From: Woeseiaceae bacterium
GTDB lineage: Bacteria; Pseudomonadota; Gammaproteobacteria; Steroidobacterales; Woeseiaceae
Direction: 5' to 3'
DNA: 64,000 nucleotides
NCBI GenBank assembly: GCA_028289545.1
Contig: JANQPG010000082.1
Location: 1-64,000, forward strand
The notes beneath the pieces were generated by a model. That model ran no database searches and was not told the DNA's origin. It worked only from the letters and a program-made list of their open reading frames with translations. Position numbers and translations under genes: made by a program. Of the stretch, positions 8,716 through 17,847 are shown in pieces; position 1 is the stretch's first letter, and each line of letters opens with the position of its first letter.

Positions 8716-9966
8716 ATGCCGCTGAAAATCCTTGGTCTAAACCATAACACGGCGCCCCTTGAAATTCGCGAGAGAATCGTCTTCGCAGGCCCTGAGATCC
8801 CGGCTGCCCTGAGCGAGGTACAGGCCCTCTCGGGGGTCAGCGAAACCGTGTTGCTGTCGACCTGCAATCGTACCGAGTTTTACCTCATGACGGACGACGC
8901 GGGCCAGGCTGCGCTGAAGGACTGGTTGCTGGGCGCCCGGCAGCTCGACGAAGGGTTTCACAACAGCCTGTTCCTGCTCGAGGACGCGGAAGCCATTCGG
9001 CACATTTTCAGGGTGGCCTGCGGGCTCGATTCCATGGTGCTGGGCGAGCCGCAGATCCTGGGTCAGCTCAAGGACGCCTGGCGCGAGGCGCAGGACGCGG
9101 GCGCGCTGGGCAGTGATCTCGGCCGCCTCATGCAGCACACGTTCTCGGTCGCGAAAAAGGTCCGCACCGATACCGAAATCGGCTCGAGCCCCGTGTCGGT
9201 CGCCTACGCCGCCGTACACCTCGCGCAGCAGTTTTTTGCGGGCTTCACGAAGCACACCGCGCTGCTGGTGGGCGCCGGCGTCACGATCGAACTCGTCGCC
9301 AAACACCTGCGGCGCAGGGAGATTGGCCGGCTGTTCGTCGCCAACCGCAACTTCGACCGGGCCCGCAATCTTGCCGGCGAATTCGGCGGCTATGCGCTAC
9401 CGCTATCGGAACTGGAGGGGACACTGCCCGAGGCGGACATCCTGATCAGCTCGACCGCCAGCCCCGACCCGATCATTGGCCTGGAGGCGTTCGAAAAGGC
9501 CATCAAGGCCAGAAAGCGCAAACCGATGTTTGCCTGTGACATTGCCGTGCCGCGCGATATCCATCCGGACGTCGCGAAGCTTGACGACGTGTACTTGTAC
9601 ACGGTCGACGATCTCGACAAGGTCGTTCTGGAGGGCCAGGACAGCCGCGAGGCGGCCGTTGCCGACGCCAACCGGATTCTCGACGACGAAATTCATCGCT
9701 ACCTGAGCGTGCAGCGCGCGCGCCAGTCCGTGCCGACGATTAATGCATTGCGGGAACATGCCGACAGCGTGCGCGACGAAGTGCTGGCACAGGCGCTGCG
9801 ACGTATCGGCAATGGCGCGGACGGCCAGGAAGTGCTCGAATATGCGACGGCGGCTATGCTCAAGAAACTGCTGCACCACCCGAGCGTCAAGCTGCGCGAA
9901 GCGGGCGAAAGCGGCGACGAGGACCTCGTGGCCGCCGCGCGCAAACTGTTTGGGCTCGCAGACTGA
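8716..9966 (+). CDS. hemA: Glutamyl-tRNA reductase
   Basis: A 416-residue NADPH-dependent enzyme that reduces glutamyl-tRNA(Glu) to glutamate-1-semialdehyde, the first committed step of C5-pathway tetrapyrrole synthesis. The catalytic cysteine is Cys50 in LLSTCNRTEFY; the tRNA-contacting GLNHNTAPLEIRER precedes it. The Rossmann domain begins near LLVGAGVTIEL, and the C-terminal dimerisation helix contains LKKLLHHPSVKLR. The ATG at 8716 matches the family N-terminus. prfA follows after 21 bases, the conserved hemA-prfA operon. Confidence 0.97.
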   Translation: MPLKILGLNHNTAPLEIRERIVFAGPEIPAALSEVQALSGVSETVLLSTCNRTEFYLMTDDAGQAALKDWLLGARQLDEGFHNSLFLLEDAEAIRHIFRVACGLDSMVLGEPQILGQLKDAWREAQDAGALGSDLGRLMQHTFSVAKKVRTDTEIGSSPVSVAYAAVHLAQQFFAGFTKHTALLVGAGVTIELVAKHLRRREIGRLFVANRNFDRARNLAGEFGGYALPLSELEGTLPEADILISSTASPDPIIGLEAFEKAIKARKRKPMFACDIAVPRDIHPDVAKLDDVYLYTVDDLDKVVLEGQDSREAAVADANRILDDEIHRYLSVQRARQSVPTINALREHADSVRDEVLAQALRRIGNGADGQEVLEYATAAMLKKLLHHPSVKLREAGESGDEDLVAAARKLFGLAD

Positions 9967-9987
9967 TACAGTAGCCGCAATCTGCTC

Positions 9988-11070
9988 ATGAAAGACTCTA
10001 TTCGACATAAGCTCGAGGCCGTAGGCGACCGCTTCGAGGAACTCGCGGGACTGCTCGCGGATCCGGACGTGATTTCCAATCAGGACCAGTTCCGCGATTA
10101 CTCGCGCGAATACGCGCGGCTCGAGCCTGTCGTCAAACTGTTCGCCGACTACGAGCGCATCGTCGACGACATGACCGCCGCCGAGGAAATGGCGGCGGAC
10201 GCCGACCCGGAAATCCGCTCGATGGGCGAAGAGGAACAAGCCGGTCTCGAAGAGCAGCGCGGCGTCATCGAGCTCGAGCTGCAGAAATCGCTGATTCCGC
10301 CGGACCCGTACGACAACAGCAACGTCTACCTCGAGGTGCGCGCCGGCACGGGCGGCGACGAAGCCGCTATCTTCGCGGGCGATCTGTTCCGGATGTACAC
10401 CCGCTACGCCGAGACCAACGGCTGGGCGCTCGAAATCCTGAACTCGCGCGAGGGGGAACACGGCGGCTACAAGGAGATCATCAGCCGGATCAGCGGCAGC
10501 GGCATCTACGCAAGACTCAAGTTTGAGTCCGGCGCTCACCGCGTGCAGCGCGTGCCGGCTACCGAAAGCCAGGGCCGCATCCATACCTCCGCCTGCACGG
10601 TGGCCGTGCTGCCGGAACCCGATGAGGTCGAAGCCGTCGAAATTAACCCGACCGACCTCCGGATCGATACTTACCGCGCTTCGGGCGCGGGCGGCCAGCA
10701 CGTCAATAAAACCGATTCCGCCGTGCGTATTACGCATCTTCCGAGCGGCATTGTCGTCGAGTGCCAGGACGAGCGCTCGCAACACAAGAACCGTGCGCGG
10801 GCGCTTTCGCTGCTGCAGGCTCGCCTTCTCGACGCCGAGGTCGCCGAGCGGGAGAACGAACAGGCCGAGCAACGCCGGCTCCTGGTCGGCTCCGGCGATC
10901 GTTCCGAGCGCATTCGCACCTACAATTTCCCGCAGGGCCGGGTGACCGATCACCGCATCAACCTCACGGTCTACAAGCTCGATGAAATCCTCGAAGGCGG
11001 GATGGATCACGTCATCCAGCCGCTTGTGAGCGAGTATCAGGCGGACCAGCTGTCAGCCCTCTCGGACTGA
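9988..11070 (+). CDS. prfA: Peptide chain release factor 1
   Basis: A 360-residue class I release factor that reads UAA and UAG. The tripeptide anticodon PAT lies in [12 protein letters not shown], and the catalytic GGQ at residues 235-237 in [17 protein letters not shown] triggers peptidyl-tRNA hydrolysis. The [11 protein letters not shown] block is also diagnostic of RF1. Length equals E. coli RF1 (360). It lies 21 bases after hemA. Unlike in E. coli, the GGQ methyltransferase gene prmC does not follow but is found at 22 kb. Confidence 0.98.
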   Translation: MKDSIRHKLEAVGDRFEELAGLLADPDVISNQDQFRDYSREYARLEPVVKLFADYERIVDDMTAAEEMAADADPEIRSMGEEEQAGLEEQRGVIELELQKSLIPPDPYDNSNVYLEVRAGTGGDEAAIFAGDLFRMYTRYAETNGWALEILNSREGEHGGYKEIISRISGSGIYARLKFESGAHRVQRVPATESQGRIHTSACTVAVLPEPDEVEAVEINPTDLRIDTYRASGAGGQHVNKTDSAVRITHLPSGIVVECQDERSQHKNRARALSLLQARLLDAEVAERENEQAEQRRLLVGSGDRSERIRTYNFPQGRVTDHRINLTVYKLDEILEGGMDHVIQPLVSEYQADQLSALSD

Positions 11071-11120
11071 ACCGGCCGCCCCGGCCTACCCGGCACTAGC
11101 TCCGCCAGCCCCCCAAAAGC

Positions 11121-11156
11121 TTGACTTCTGGCGCTCTAGCAATAATTGTATACAGT
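11121..11156 (+). promoter_or_regulatory. Putative promoter and GntR/FCD-type operator before the regulator gene
   Basis: A near-perfect palindrome ATTGTATACAGT (11145-11156) centred on GTATAC matches the TNGTATACNA type of operator bound by FCD-subfamily GntR regulators. It ends at the base before the ATG, and no Shine-Dalgarno sequence is visible there. A TTGACT at 11121 could be a -35 element. Autorepression of the adjacent regulator is the simple inference. Confidence 0.5.
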
Positions 11157-11825
11157 ATGAAATTAACCGCAGCGAATATTAGCGACCAGGCAGCCCGCGC
11201 CGTGCGCGGGATGATCCTCGACGGCCGGCTTCCGGACGGTGAACGCATCAACGAGGTCCACCTGGCGGATGCGCTGGGCGTCAGCCGCACGCCGTTGCGC
11301 GAGGGCCTGGGGCGGCTCGTGCATGAACGGATGGTGACGGTCCAGCCGAAACGCGGGTACTTCGTTGCGCCGCTGACGATTGCGGAGTTCCGACAGCTCT
11401 ACGGCATCCGGCCCATTCTCGATCCGGAAGCGCTCAGTCTGGCCGGCCTGCCCTCCGAACAGCAGATCGATCGGCTGATTAGCCTGAACACGAAGATGAG
11501 GGACGCGCAGGATCCGGAGCGGATTGTCGACATTGACAACGAGTGGCACCTCGAACTGCTGGCACATTGCCCGAACCGTGTGCTCGTGGAACTGATCGAG
11601 TGGATGATCCTCAGGACCAAGCGTTATGAACTTGCGCTGTTCCGCGAGACCGACAACGTACAGACCGCCAACGACGATCACGACCGCATTATCGCCGCAG
11701 CCTCTGCCGGCGATCTCGAAGGCGCGTGCGCCGGCCTCAAACGGAACATGCAGAGCGGGATTCAGCCCATCGTCGAGTGGTTGCAGCAACGCGAACGCGC
11801 ACAACGAACCCGCGATACGGAGTAA
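11157..11825 (+). CDS. GntR-family transcriptional regulator (FCD subfamily)
   Basis: A 222-residue regulator. The N-terminal winged helix-turn-helix is clear (LADALGVSRTPLREGLGRLV, about residues 36-55), followed by the wing (VTVQPKRGYFVAPL). The C-terminal helical FCD domain carries likely metal-ligand residues in DNEWHLELLAH and DDHDRIIAAA. Such regulators usually sense small organic acids or sugar acids. A TTG at 11121 would add 12 residues; the ATG at 11157 fits the family N-terminus better. The stop is 5 bases before the next ATG, so it forms a transcription unit with the serine hydrolase. The ligand is unknown. Confidence 0.87.
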   Translation: MKLTAANISDQAARAVRGMILDGRLPDGERINEVHLADALGVSRTPLREGLGRLVHERMVTVQPKRGYFVAPLTIAEFRQLYGIRPILDPEALSLAGLPSEQQIDRLISLNTKMRDAQDPERIVDIDNEWHLELLAHCPNRVLVELIEWMILRTKRYELALFRETDNVQTANDDHDRIIAAASAGDLEGACAGLKRNMQSGIQPIVEWLQQRERAQRTRDTE

Positions 11826-11830
11826 CGGCA

Positions 11831-12922
11831 ATGCAACGACCAAGCATCAACAGACTGAAAACGTCAGCGACTATGCTGGCAGCGCTGCTCGTCTTCACGG
11901 GCCTCAGCCGCGCCGACGTACCCGCGCGTCTTGAAGCCAGCGGCGCTGAGCTCGACAAAGCGATTGCGGCCGAGCGATTTCGCGAGATCACGAGCGTGCT
12001 CGTGGCGCACGAAGGCGAACTCGTCTACGAACACTACTGGGGCGACGGCGCGCGCCACTACATGAACGATACGCGCTCCGCGACCAAGTCGCTGACCGCC
12101 ATGCTGCTCGGCGCCGCCATTGCGGACGGCCATATCGACAGCGTCGATGCACCAGCCTTCTCGTGGTTTGCCGACGAGCGGCCGTACCGCTACGAATCGC
12201 CGACAAAAGACGCGATTACCTTACGCGATCTCCTGTCGATGTCGTCCGCTCTGGACTGTAACGACGACGTCTGGGAATCACCCGGCAACGAAGAACACAT
12301 GTACCCGGCGCGGCGCTGGGTTTATTTTGTCGTGGACCTGCCCACCAAAGACGACTACGCGCGTAACGAGCGCGGTTTCGGGCCTTTTAGCTACTGTACG
12401 GCGGGAACGTTCATTCTCGGCCAGATCATCGAACGCGCGGCGGGCGAAACGGTCGACCGCTACATGCAGCGCCGGCTGTTCGAGCCGCTGGGTATTGCCG
12501 GGGCCAACTGGGATCATTCGCCGTCCGGCGAAGTACAAACCGGCGGCGGCACGGAACTCAAATCCCGGGATCTCCTGAAACTCGCCGAGCTGGTGCGCAA
12601 CGACGGAACGAGCGAAGGCAAGGTGGTATTGCCGGCTTCATGGGTGGGAGAGATGCTGCACCCGCACGTCAAACCCCGGGAGCAACACGACTACGGCTAC
12701 CAGTGGTGGCGGGAAGACTTCCGCTGCGGCGACGGCACCGTCAGCGGCTGGTACATGTCGGGTAACGGCGGCAACAAAGTGGCCGTCTTCGACGACCTCG
12801 ACCTGAGCGTGGTTGTGACGGCGCGCCTGTACGGCACTCGCGGCATGCATCAGCAGTCCACCGACATCATCAACGAATATGTTCTGCCGTCGGTGAAAGC
12901 CTGTTCGGCCGACTCCGGCTGA
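11831..12922 (+). CDS. Exported serine hydrolase, beta-lactamase/class C family
   Basis: A 363-residue protein with a signal peptide (about residues 1-28). The nucleophile motif SxxK is S83-A-T-K86 in DTRSATKSL. The second motif position holds Y-C-T in FSYCTAGTFILGQIIE rather than Y-x-N, and the third is SGNGGNKVAVF; this YCT/GNGGN variant looks like a subfamily trait rather than damage. Such proteins are esterases, peptidases or DD-peptidase-like enzymes of uncertain substrate. GGAG at 11819-11822 supports the ATG at 11831. It follows the GntR gene by 5 bases and is probably its main target. Confidence 0.85.
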   Translation: MQRPSINRLKTSATMLAALLVFTGLSRADVPARLEASGAELDKAIAAERFREITSVLVAHEGELVYEHYWGDGARHYMNDTRSATKSLTAMLLGAAIADGHIDSVDAPAFSWFADERPYRYESPTKDAITLRDLLSMSSALDCNDDVWESPGNEEHMYPARRWVYFVVDLPTKDDYARNERGFGPFSYCTAGTFILGQIIERAAGETVDRYMQRRLFEPLGIAGANWDHSPSGEVQTGGGTELKSRDLLKLAELVRNDGTSEGKVVLPASWVGEMLHPHVKPREQHDYGYQWWREDFRCGDGTVSGWYMSGNGGNKVAVFDDLDLSVVVTARLYGTRGMHQQSTDIINEYVLPSVKACSADSG

Positions 12923-13104
12923 ACAGGCAGTACGTCCCGCAGGCGCCCGCCGACTCGATCTCCCTTTCGCACCGATCTATACTGCGATCAAAAGTAATCG
13001 GGTACATACAAACCCGTGCCGGCCCAACGGCAGCGCCGCTCTCCATCGGCGGCATCTCGAATACAGTGTCAACGAGTGACTTTGAACGTCGGGGAGACGG
13101 TCGG

Positions 13105-15090
13105 ATGAACGTGATTGAACAAATTCGCTGCGCGGCATTCACCGTGCTGACGGCCGCAACCCTGCCCGCCCTGGCGGCAGAGAGCGTCCCCACGGAACAC
13201 TTCGCCACACTGCCGGATTTCGATTACGTCCGCCTGTCGCCGGACGGCACGCGGGTCGCCGCGGTCGCCAACGTGTTTGACGATCAGTTCGCGGGCAGAA
13301 TCGTAATGCAGCACAACCTCACGTCCAGGGAACGTAAACCCCTTGTGGTGCTGCCGGATGGGGAATACAAATTAAACTGGATTCGCTGGGCGAACGACAA
13401 CAAACTGCTGGTCAGCATCAGACTGCGCGAAGCACGAGGAGGCACTCCGTTTACCTCCACCCGGCTGCTGATCGTCGACACCGACAGCGGCGAGACGATC
13501 AACGCGATCAGCCCGGGCGCGTTGCGGCGCGCCAATTGGTTCCCGCAGTTCCAGGACCGGGTCATTGATGTCATGCCTGACGACGACCAGCACATTTTGC
13601 TGCAGGCCGACCTGGACTCGCCGAACACACCGGGCGTGTATCGCGTCAACATGGATACCGGCCGCTCAAAGCGAGTGAAGAGGGGCCGGCAAGACATCGA
13701 AAGCTGGTTCACCGACCGGCAACATCGTGTTCGGGTTGCGACCTACCAGGACCAAACCACGATGCGCGTCTACGAACAGGATACCGACGGCGAGAACTGG
13801 CGCACGTTGTGGGAGTTCGAGGCACTGTCGGCTGATGCCGTCGAGCCCCTGGGCTTTGCCGCCGATCCGGACATTCTTTACATCAATGCATACCACGAAG
13901 GTCGCCTGGCTGTGTTTCGAGTAAACCTCTCCGATCCCGAACTCGCGAGAGAACTCGTGTTTGCGGACGATACGCTGGACGTGTCGGGCAGTCTGATTTA
14001 TTCGCCCAAAAACCGCGATGTCATTGGCATCAGGACGGGTATCGACGGCGCTTACGAGTTCTGGTCGGACGAACACCAACGGCTCATCGAGGCGGTCAAC
14101 ACCGCCTTGCCCGATCGCTACAACATCATTGTCAGCATTAGCGCGGACGAACGGCAGCTGGTGTTCCTGTCCGAGAGTGACACCGACGCGGGCACCTACT
14201 ACATGCTGGATCGCGACACCATGAGGATGTCAGCGATCGCGAGGCGTTACGAAAAGCTGTCGCCCGAACTCATGGCGGAGAAAACCCCGATCCGCTACGA
14301 GTCCTATGACGGCACGTCGATACAGGCGTTCGTGACGCTTCCTAAGGACCTCGAGCCGCAAGGTCTTCCGGCCATTGTCTACCCGCACGGCGGCCCTATC
14401 AGCTTCGACTCCGACGGCTTCGACCACTGGGCACAGCTGTTTGCCAATCGCGGCTACGCGGTCATACAAATGAACTTCCGGGGTTCGGCCGGCTTCGGCT
14501 ACGATTTTATGGCCGCTGGTTTTCAGAACTGGGGTCTTGAAATGCAGGGCGATGTCGCCGACGCAACGCGCTGGCTCATCGACAACGGCATTGCCGATCC
14601 CGAGCGGATCTGCATCGTTGGTGGTAGCTACGGCGGCTACGCGGCGCTGATGGGTGCCGCGACGACACCGGAGCTTTATCGATGTGCGATCAGCTTCGCC
14701 GGCGTAACCGATCTGGCGGCTCTGTTGACGACATCCCGCCGATACGCCAATTCCAAGGTTACCGAAATCCAGCTCGGCAACCGGCGGCGCGACCTGAAGG
14801 CTCGCTCGCCCATCAGTTTTGCCGAGGATATAGACATCCCGGTATTGCTGATACACGGCAAGAAAGACGTTGTTGTACGAGTAGCGCAAAGCCGACGAAT
14901 GGCTAAAGCACTGGAGCGCGCACAAAAGGATGTTACCTACCTGGAGCAAGACGAAGGCGATCACCACTTGAGCAGCAACGCGCAACGCCTCGAAACCCTG
15001 CGTGCAATGGAGGCATTCCTTGCCAAACACCTGGACCAGCCCGTTGCCCCCGTCCATCCGGCAGAGCAAGCGGCCGGCAGTCTTCAATAG
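13105..15090 (+). CDS. S9-family prolyl oligopeptidase-like peptidase, exported
   Basis: A 661-residue protein with a signal peptide (cleavage near LAAES), an N-terminal beta-propeller-like region (FDYVRLSPDGTRVAAV and repeats) and a C-terminal alpha/beta-hydrolase peptidase domain. The nucleophile is Ser508 in GGSYGGYAAL; the acid is in HGKKDVVV and the histidine in EQDEGDHHLSS. These enzymes cleave short peptides or acyl-peptides from the N-terminus. The ATG at 13105 is chosen over one 13 codons upstream because GGGGAGA (13091-13097) is well spaced and the signal peptide starts there. A 182-base non-coding gap precedes it. It meets the small lipoprotein gene tail to tail with a 7-base overlap. 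Confidence 0.9.
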   Translation: MNVIEQIRCAAFTVLTAATLPALAAESVPTEHFATLPDFDYVRLSPDGTRVAAVANVFDDQFAGRIVMQHNLTSRERKPLVVLPDGEYKLNWIRWANDNKLLVSIRLREARGGTPFTSTRLLIVDTDSGETINAISPGALRRANWFPQFQDRVIDVMPDDDQHILLQADLDSPNTPGVYRVNMDTGRSKRVKRGRQDIESWFTDRQHRVRVATYQDQTTMRVYEQDTDGENWRTLWEFEALSADAVEPLGFAADPDILYINAYHEGRLAVFRVNLSDPELARELVFADDTLDVSGSLIYSPKNRDVIGIRTGIDGAYEFWSDEHQRLIEAVNTALPDRYNIIVSISADERQLVFLSESDTDAGTYYMLDRDTMRMSAIARRYEKLSPELMAEKTPIRYESYDGTSIQAFVTLPKDLEPQGLPAIVYPHGGPISFDSDGFDHWAQLFANRGYAVIQMNFRGSAGFGYDFMAAGFQNWGLEMQGDVADATRWLIDNGIADPERICIVGGSYGGYAALMGAATTPELYRCAISFAGVTDLAALLTTSRRYANSKVTEIQLGNRRRDLKARSPISFAEDIDIPVLLIHGKKDVVVRVAQSRRMAKALERAQKDVTYLEQDEGDHHLSSNAQRLETLRAMEAFLAKHLDQPVAPVHPAEQAAGSLQ

Positions 15091-15332
15091 CAGTAGTAGC
15101 TGTCACCGGGCTCGGGCATGCCGTGCCGCAGCGGACGTTTTCTCGCGACGATGAACACGAGTCCATGGGACGCAAGGCAGCGTGTGCGGAAGTCGCGGAA
15201 ACGCGCCTGGTAGTCGATTCGCTCGTAGCGCCGCGCCTCCTGTTCGGGTGTGAGCGTTGTCGAGCAGGCGCTGGCCGCGAGGACGCCGGCGATCAGTGCA
15301 ATAGTCCGGGCTATGCGGTGAGACCCTGTCAT
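15084..15332 (-). CDS. Small putative lipoprotein, paralogue of the gene at 59.5 kb
   Basis: An 82-residue protein with a lipoprotein signal peptide (IALIAGVLAASAC, Cys at about residue 23). The mature region of about 60 residues matches the small lipoprotein at 59518-59751 position by position: EARRYERIDYQARFRDFRTRC against EARAYANVDYENQFRDYRAAC, then GDSYYCY against GDRYYCH at the end. Two conserved cysteines could form a disulfide. The conserved pattern supports a real gene despite its size. No function is recognised. It is divergent from the two-component system. Confidence 0.72.
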   Translation of the reverse strand: MTGSHRIARTIALIAGVLAASACSTTLTPEQEARRYERIDYQARFRDFRTRCLASHGLVFIVARKRPLRHGMPEPGDSYYCY

Positions 15333-15404
15333 CGAAGCACTCCCCGTCCGTCGATGTATAGAGCGTCCATTGCACGCAATCGCCAGGTCAGCAAGGTTGG
15401 GCGA

Positions 15405-15478
15405 ATGTCAGAGAACTGTCAGAACTGGCTGTGCACGGAGTGCTGCCTGCTTGCGCGGCGAAACCGGCTGGTTACACT
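15405..15478 (+). promoter_or_regulatory. 11-base-spaced TGTCAG direct repeat and candidate promoter before the histidine kinase
   Basis: Two copies of TGTCAG (15406-15411 and 15417-15422) are exactly 11 bases apart, the spacing of PhoB/OmpR-family boxes, and the sequence resembles half of the CTGTCAT Pho-box consensus. Downstream, TTGCGC (15451-15456), a 16-base spacer and TACACT (15473-15478) form a candidate promoter; its start point would fall at or next to the ATG at 15484, suggesting a very short or absent leader. The site may serve the kinase, the divergent lipoprotein gene, or both. Confidence 0.4.
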
Positions 15479-15483
15479 AGGTC

Positions 15484-17103
15484 ATGTTGCGTTTTCGCCC
15501 TCAATCGAGTGCCATCAATCAGCGCACGGTCGCCATTCTCGGCCTGCTTTTGGCCTGCCTGGCGTTCACCGCAACGCTCGGCTGGCAGGCCTGGCAGGCC
15601 CAGCGGTCCAACGCCTCGGTGGCGGCCAGCCTGATTCATGACTACAGCGCGCTGGCAGCCGACGAGTTCGAGCGGCGATTCACCACCGCCCTGTCCAACT
15701 ACGGTCACAGGACTCTCGTCAAAGCCATCGAGAATGCAAACAGCGCCGGAGAGATGCAGGCTGCCGTCGGGCCCGGCGCTTCCGAATGGGTGCGGTCCGC
15801 GGCTGCGCTCAGCGCGGGCTTCTTCATGCACGACGGCGTGCAGCTCGACATGTCCGCGGGAGCTCCATCGAACGACCTGGTACGCCTGATCACGGATCTG
15901 CGGCAAAACGACGACGACTTCTTTGCGCCGTTCCAGCTGGCACACACCGAGAGCTCCGGCGAACGGGTCATTTACCTGTTTCGCGCCGAAGACGACGGCT
16001 CACGCGTGTTGTTCGGCTACGTGCTCGACCCGGCGGGGTTTCGCGGCTTCATCGAACGCTCGCTCGGCAAACGGCCGCTGTTGCCCGAATCGGCAGCCGA
16101 CGGCAGGGTCAACAACGACATGCTGTTCGTGGAAGTGCTCGATCCCCTGAAGCGCCCCGTCTACCGCGTCAATCCGCAGTTCGAAAACGCGCTCATGGCC
16201 GTCAGGGAGTTCACGCCCGACCCCACGGACGGCATACCGAAGGGTTACTCGGTGCGTATCTCGCTCGATCCCCACGTGGCATCGCAACTGATCATCGGCG
16301 GCCTGCCGGAAACGCGGCTGCCGATCTTGCTGGCCGCTCTGGCCGCCTCGGTCATGCTACTCGTCTCCGCCATCTTGCTGTTCATCCGTGAGGCCGCGGT
16401 CATGAAGCTGCGAGAGGAATTTGTGTCGCAGGTATCCCATGAGCTAAGAACGCCGCTGACCCAGATTCGCATGTTTGCGGAAACGCTGCTCCTCGGGCGG
16501 GCACGAAACCCCGAAGAGGAACGGCGTTCGCTCACGATCATCGATCGCGAGTCCCGCCGCCTTTCTCACCTGGTCGAGAACGTGCTGCGCATCTCGAAAG
16601 TTTCCGACGAGATACAGCTGGACTCTGGACAGGAAGCGCTCAAGCCGCTGCTCGAAGACATCGCTGCTACAGCACAGTCGATCCATCCGACAGTGACGGT
16701 ACAGCTATCCGTTGCCGGCGAGCCTGAAGCGTGGATCGACAGGAACGCACTGCGCCAGGTGGTGATCAACTTGCTCGATAACGCGATCAAGTACGGCCCG
16801 GACGGGCAGACGGTCACCGTCACTGCAGCGGGGAACGACGAGACCGCAACCTTGGCCGTCGAGGACCAGGGGCCGGGCATTCCAGAGTCCGAGCGCAAGC
16901 GCGTCTGGAGCACGTTTTACCGACTCGGTCGCGAACGGGACACGGCCATTGGTGGCACCGGCATCGGTCTCGCCGTCGTGCGCAAGCTGATCAAAGCCAT
17001 GCGCGGCGAGTGCCGTATCGAGACACCCCAGTCCGGGCTTGGCACCCGGGTTGTCATCGAACTCCCCGCACACGCCCCGTCAGGACCCGGCAACGATGAA
17101 TAG
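15484..17103 (+). CDS. Sensor histidine kinase
   Basis: A 539-residue inner-membrane kinase. A transmembrane helix lies near residues 17-35, followed by a periplasmic sensor region of about 240 residues with no family recognised. A second helix comes at about 280-300 (LLAALAASVMLLVSAILLF). The kinase core has the phospho-acceptor His319 in SQVSHELRTPL, the N box NLLDNAIKYGPDG, the G1 box VEDQGPGIPESE and the G2 box GGTGIGLAVV. It overlaps the downstream response-regulator gene by 8 bases, so the two are translated together. No PAS domain is visible, so it is not a standard PhoR. Confidence 0.93.
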   Translation: MLRFRPQSSAINQRTVAILGLLLACLAFTATLGWQAWQAQRSNASVAASLIHDYSALAADEFERRFTTALSNYGHRTLVKAIENANSAGEMQAAVGPGASEWVRSAAALSAGFFMHDGVQLDMSAGAPSNDLVRLITDLRQNDDDFFAPFQLAHTESSGERVIYLFRAEDDGSRVLFGYVLDPAGFRGFIERSLGKRPLLPESAADGRVNNDMLFVEVLDPLKRPVYRVNPQFENALMAVREFTPDPTDGIPKGYSVRISLDPHVASQLIIGGLPETRLPILLAALAASVMLLVSAILLFIREAAVMKLREEFVSQVSHELRTPLTQIRMFAETLLLGRARNPEEERRSLTIIDRESRRLSHLVENVLRISKVSDEIQLDSGQEALKPLLEDIAATAQSIHPTVTVQLSVAGEPEAWIDRNALRQVVINLLDNAIKYGPDGQTVTVTAAGNDETATLAVEDQGPGIPESERKRVWSTFYRLGRERDTAIGGTGIGLAVVRKLIKAMRGECRIETPQSGLGTRVVIELPAHAPSGPGNDE

Positions 17104-17815
17104 CGAAGCCCGCATCCTGGTCATCGAGGACAACGACGACCTCGCCTTCGGCCTGCAAACCAACCTGGAGGTTCAGGGCTACCGAGTGGCGTTGGCGAGC
17201 GACGGCGCGATTGGCCTCGACAAGGCGCTCAAAGACGCGCCGGACATGATCATCCTCGACGTCATGTTGCCCAAGCTCAACGGCCTCGATCTCCTACGTC
17301 GTTTTCGCCGCAGCGATCGATCCACACCGGTCCTGCTGTTAACCGCCAAAGGCAACGAAGTCGACAAGGTATCCGGGCTGCGGCTCGGCGCTGACGACTA
17401 CGTCACCAAACCGTTTGCTTTGATGGAGCTGATGGCCCGGGTCGAGGCGTTGCTAAGGCGCGCCGGCATCCGTTCGGCCTCCGAAACGGCGCACTACGAA
17501 TTCGGCGGTATACGCGTCGATACCGGCACCCGGCAGGTGCTTCGCGACGGTGCGGCCGTCGACCTCACACCAAAAGAGTACGGACTTCTGGTTGCTCTCC
17601 TGAGGCGCGACGGCGCTGTGGCGTCACGGGTCGAACTGATGAAAGAGGTCTGGGGGCATACCTCCGCAATCATTAGCCGAACCGTCGACACACACGTAGC
17701 CGAGCTGCGGCGGAAACTGGAGGCCGACCCTGCACACCCTTCGTACATATTGACGATCCGCAAAGCCGGCTATCGGTTGGTATTGCCGATACGGGAGCAT
17801 GACGCCCGAAACTGA
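17096..17815 (+). CDS. OmpR/PhoB-family response regulator
   Basis: A 239-residue DNA-binding regulator. The receiver domain has acidic residues EDNDD at 11-15, the phospho-acceptor Asp55 in MIILDVMLPKLNG and the conserved Lys in TKPFALMEL. The C-terminal winged helix (Trans_reg_C) includes DLTPKEYGLLVALLRRDGAV and the recognition region TSAIISRTVDTHVAELRRKLE. The ATG at 17096 lies inside the end of the kinase gene and gives the standard N-terminus. It is the cognate partner of the adjacent kinase. Direct repeats with 11-base spacing upstream of the kinase are a natural candidate binding site. Confidence 0.95.
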   Translation: MNSEARILVIEDNDDLAFGLQTNLEVQGYRVALASDGAIGLDKALKDAPDMIILDVMLPKLNGLDLLRRFRRSDRSTPVLLLTAKGNEVDKVSGLRLGADDYVTKPFALMELMARVEALLRRAGIRSASETAHYEFGGIRVDTGTRQVLRDGAAVDLTPKEYGLLVALLRRDGAVASRVELMKEVWGHTSAIISRTVDTHVAELRRKLEADPAHPSYILTIRKAGYRLVLPIREHDARN

Positions 17816-17847
17816 ATCGGGACCGACTCGTCTCGCGGCTTTCGCCG

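Noticed and set aside
12466-12560. Possible loss of the class C motif in the serine hydrolase (YCT for YxN)
   Set aside because: The YCTAG block looks conserved as a subfamily form, so it is not evidence of inactivation.
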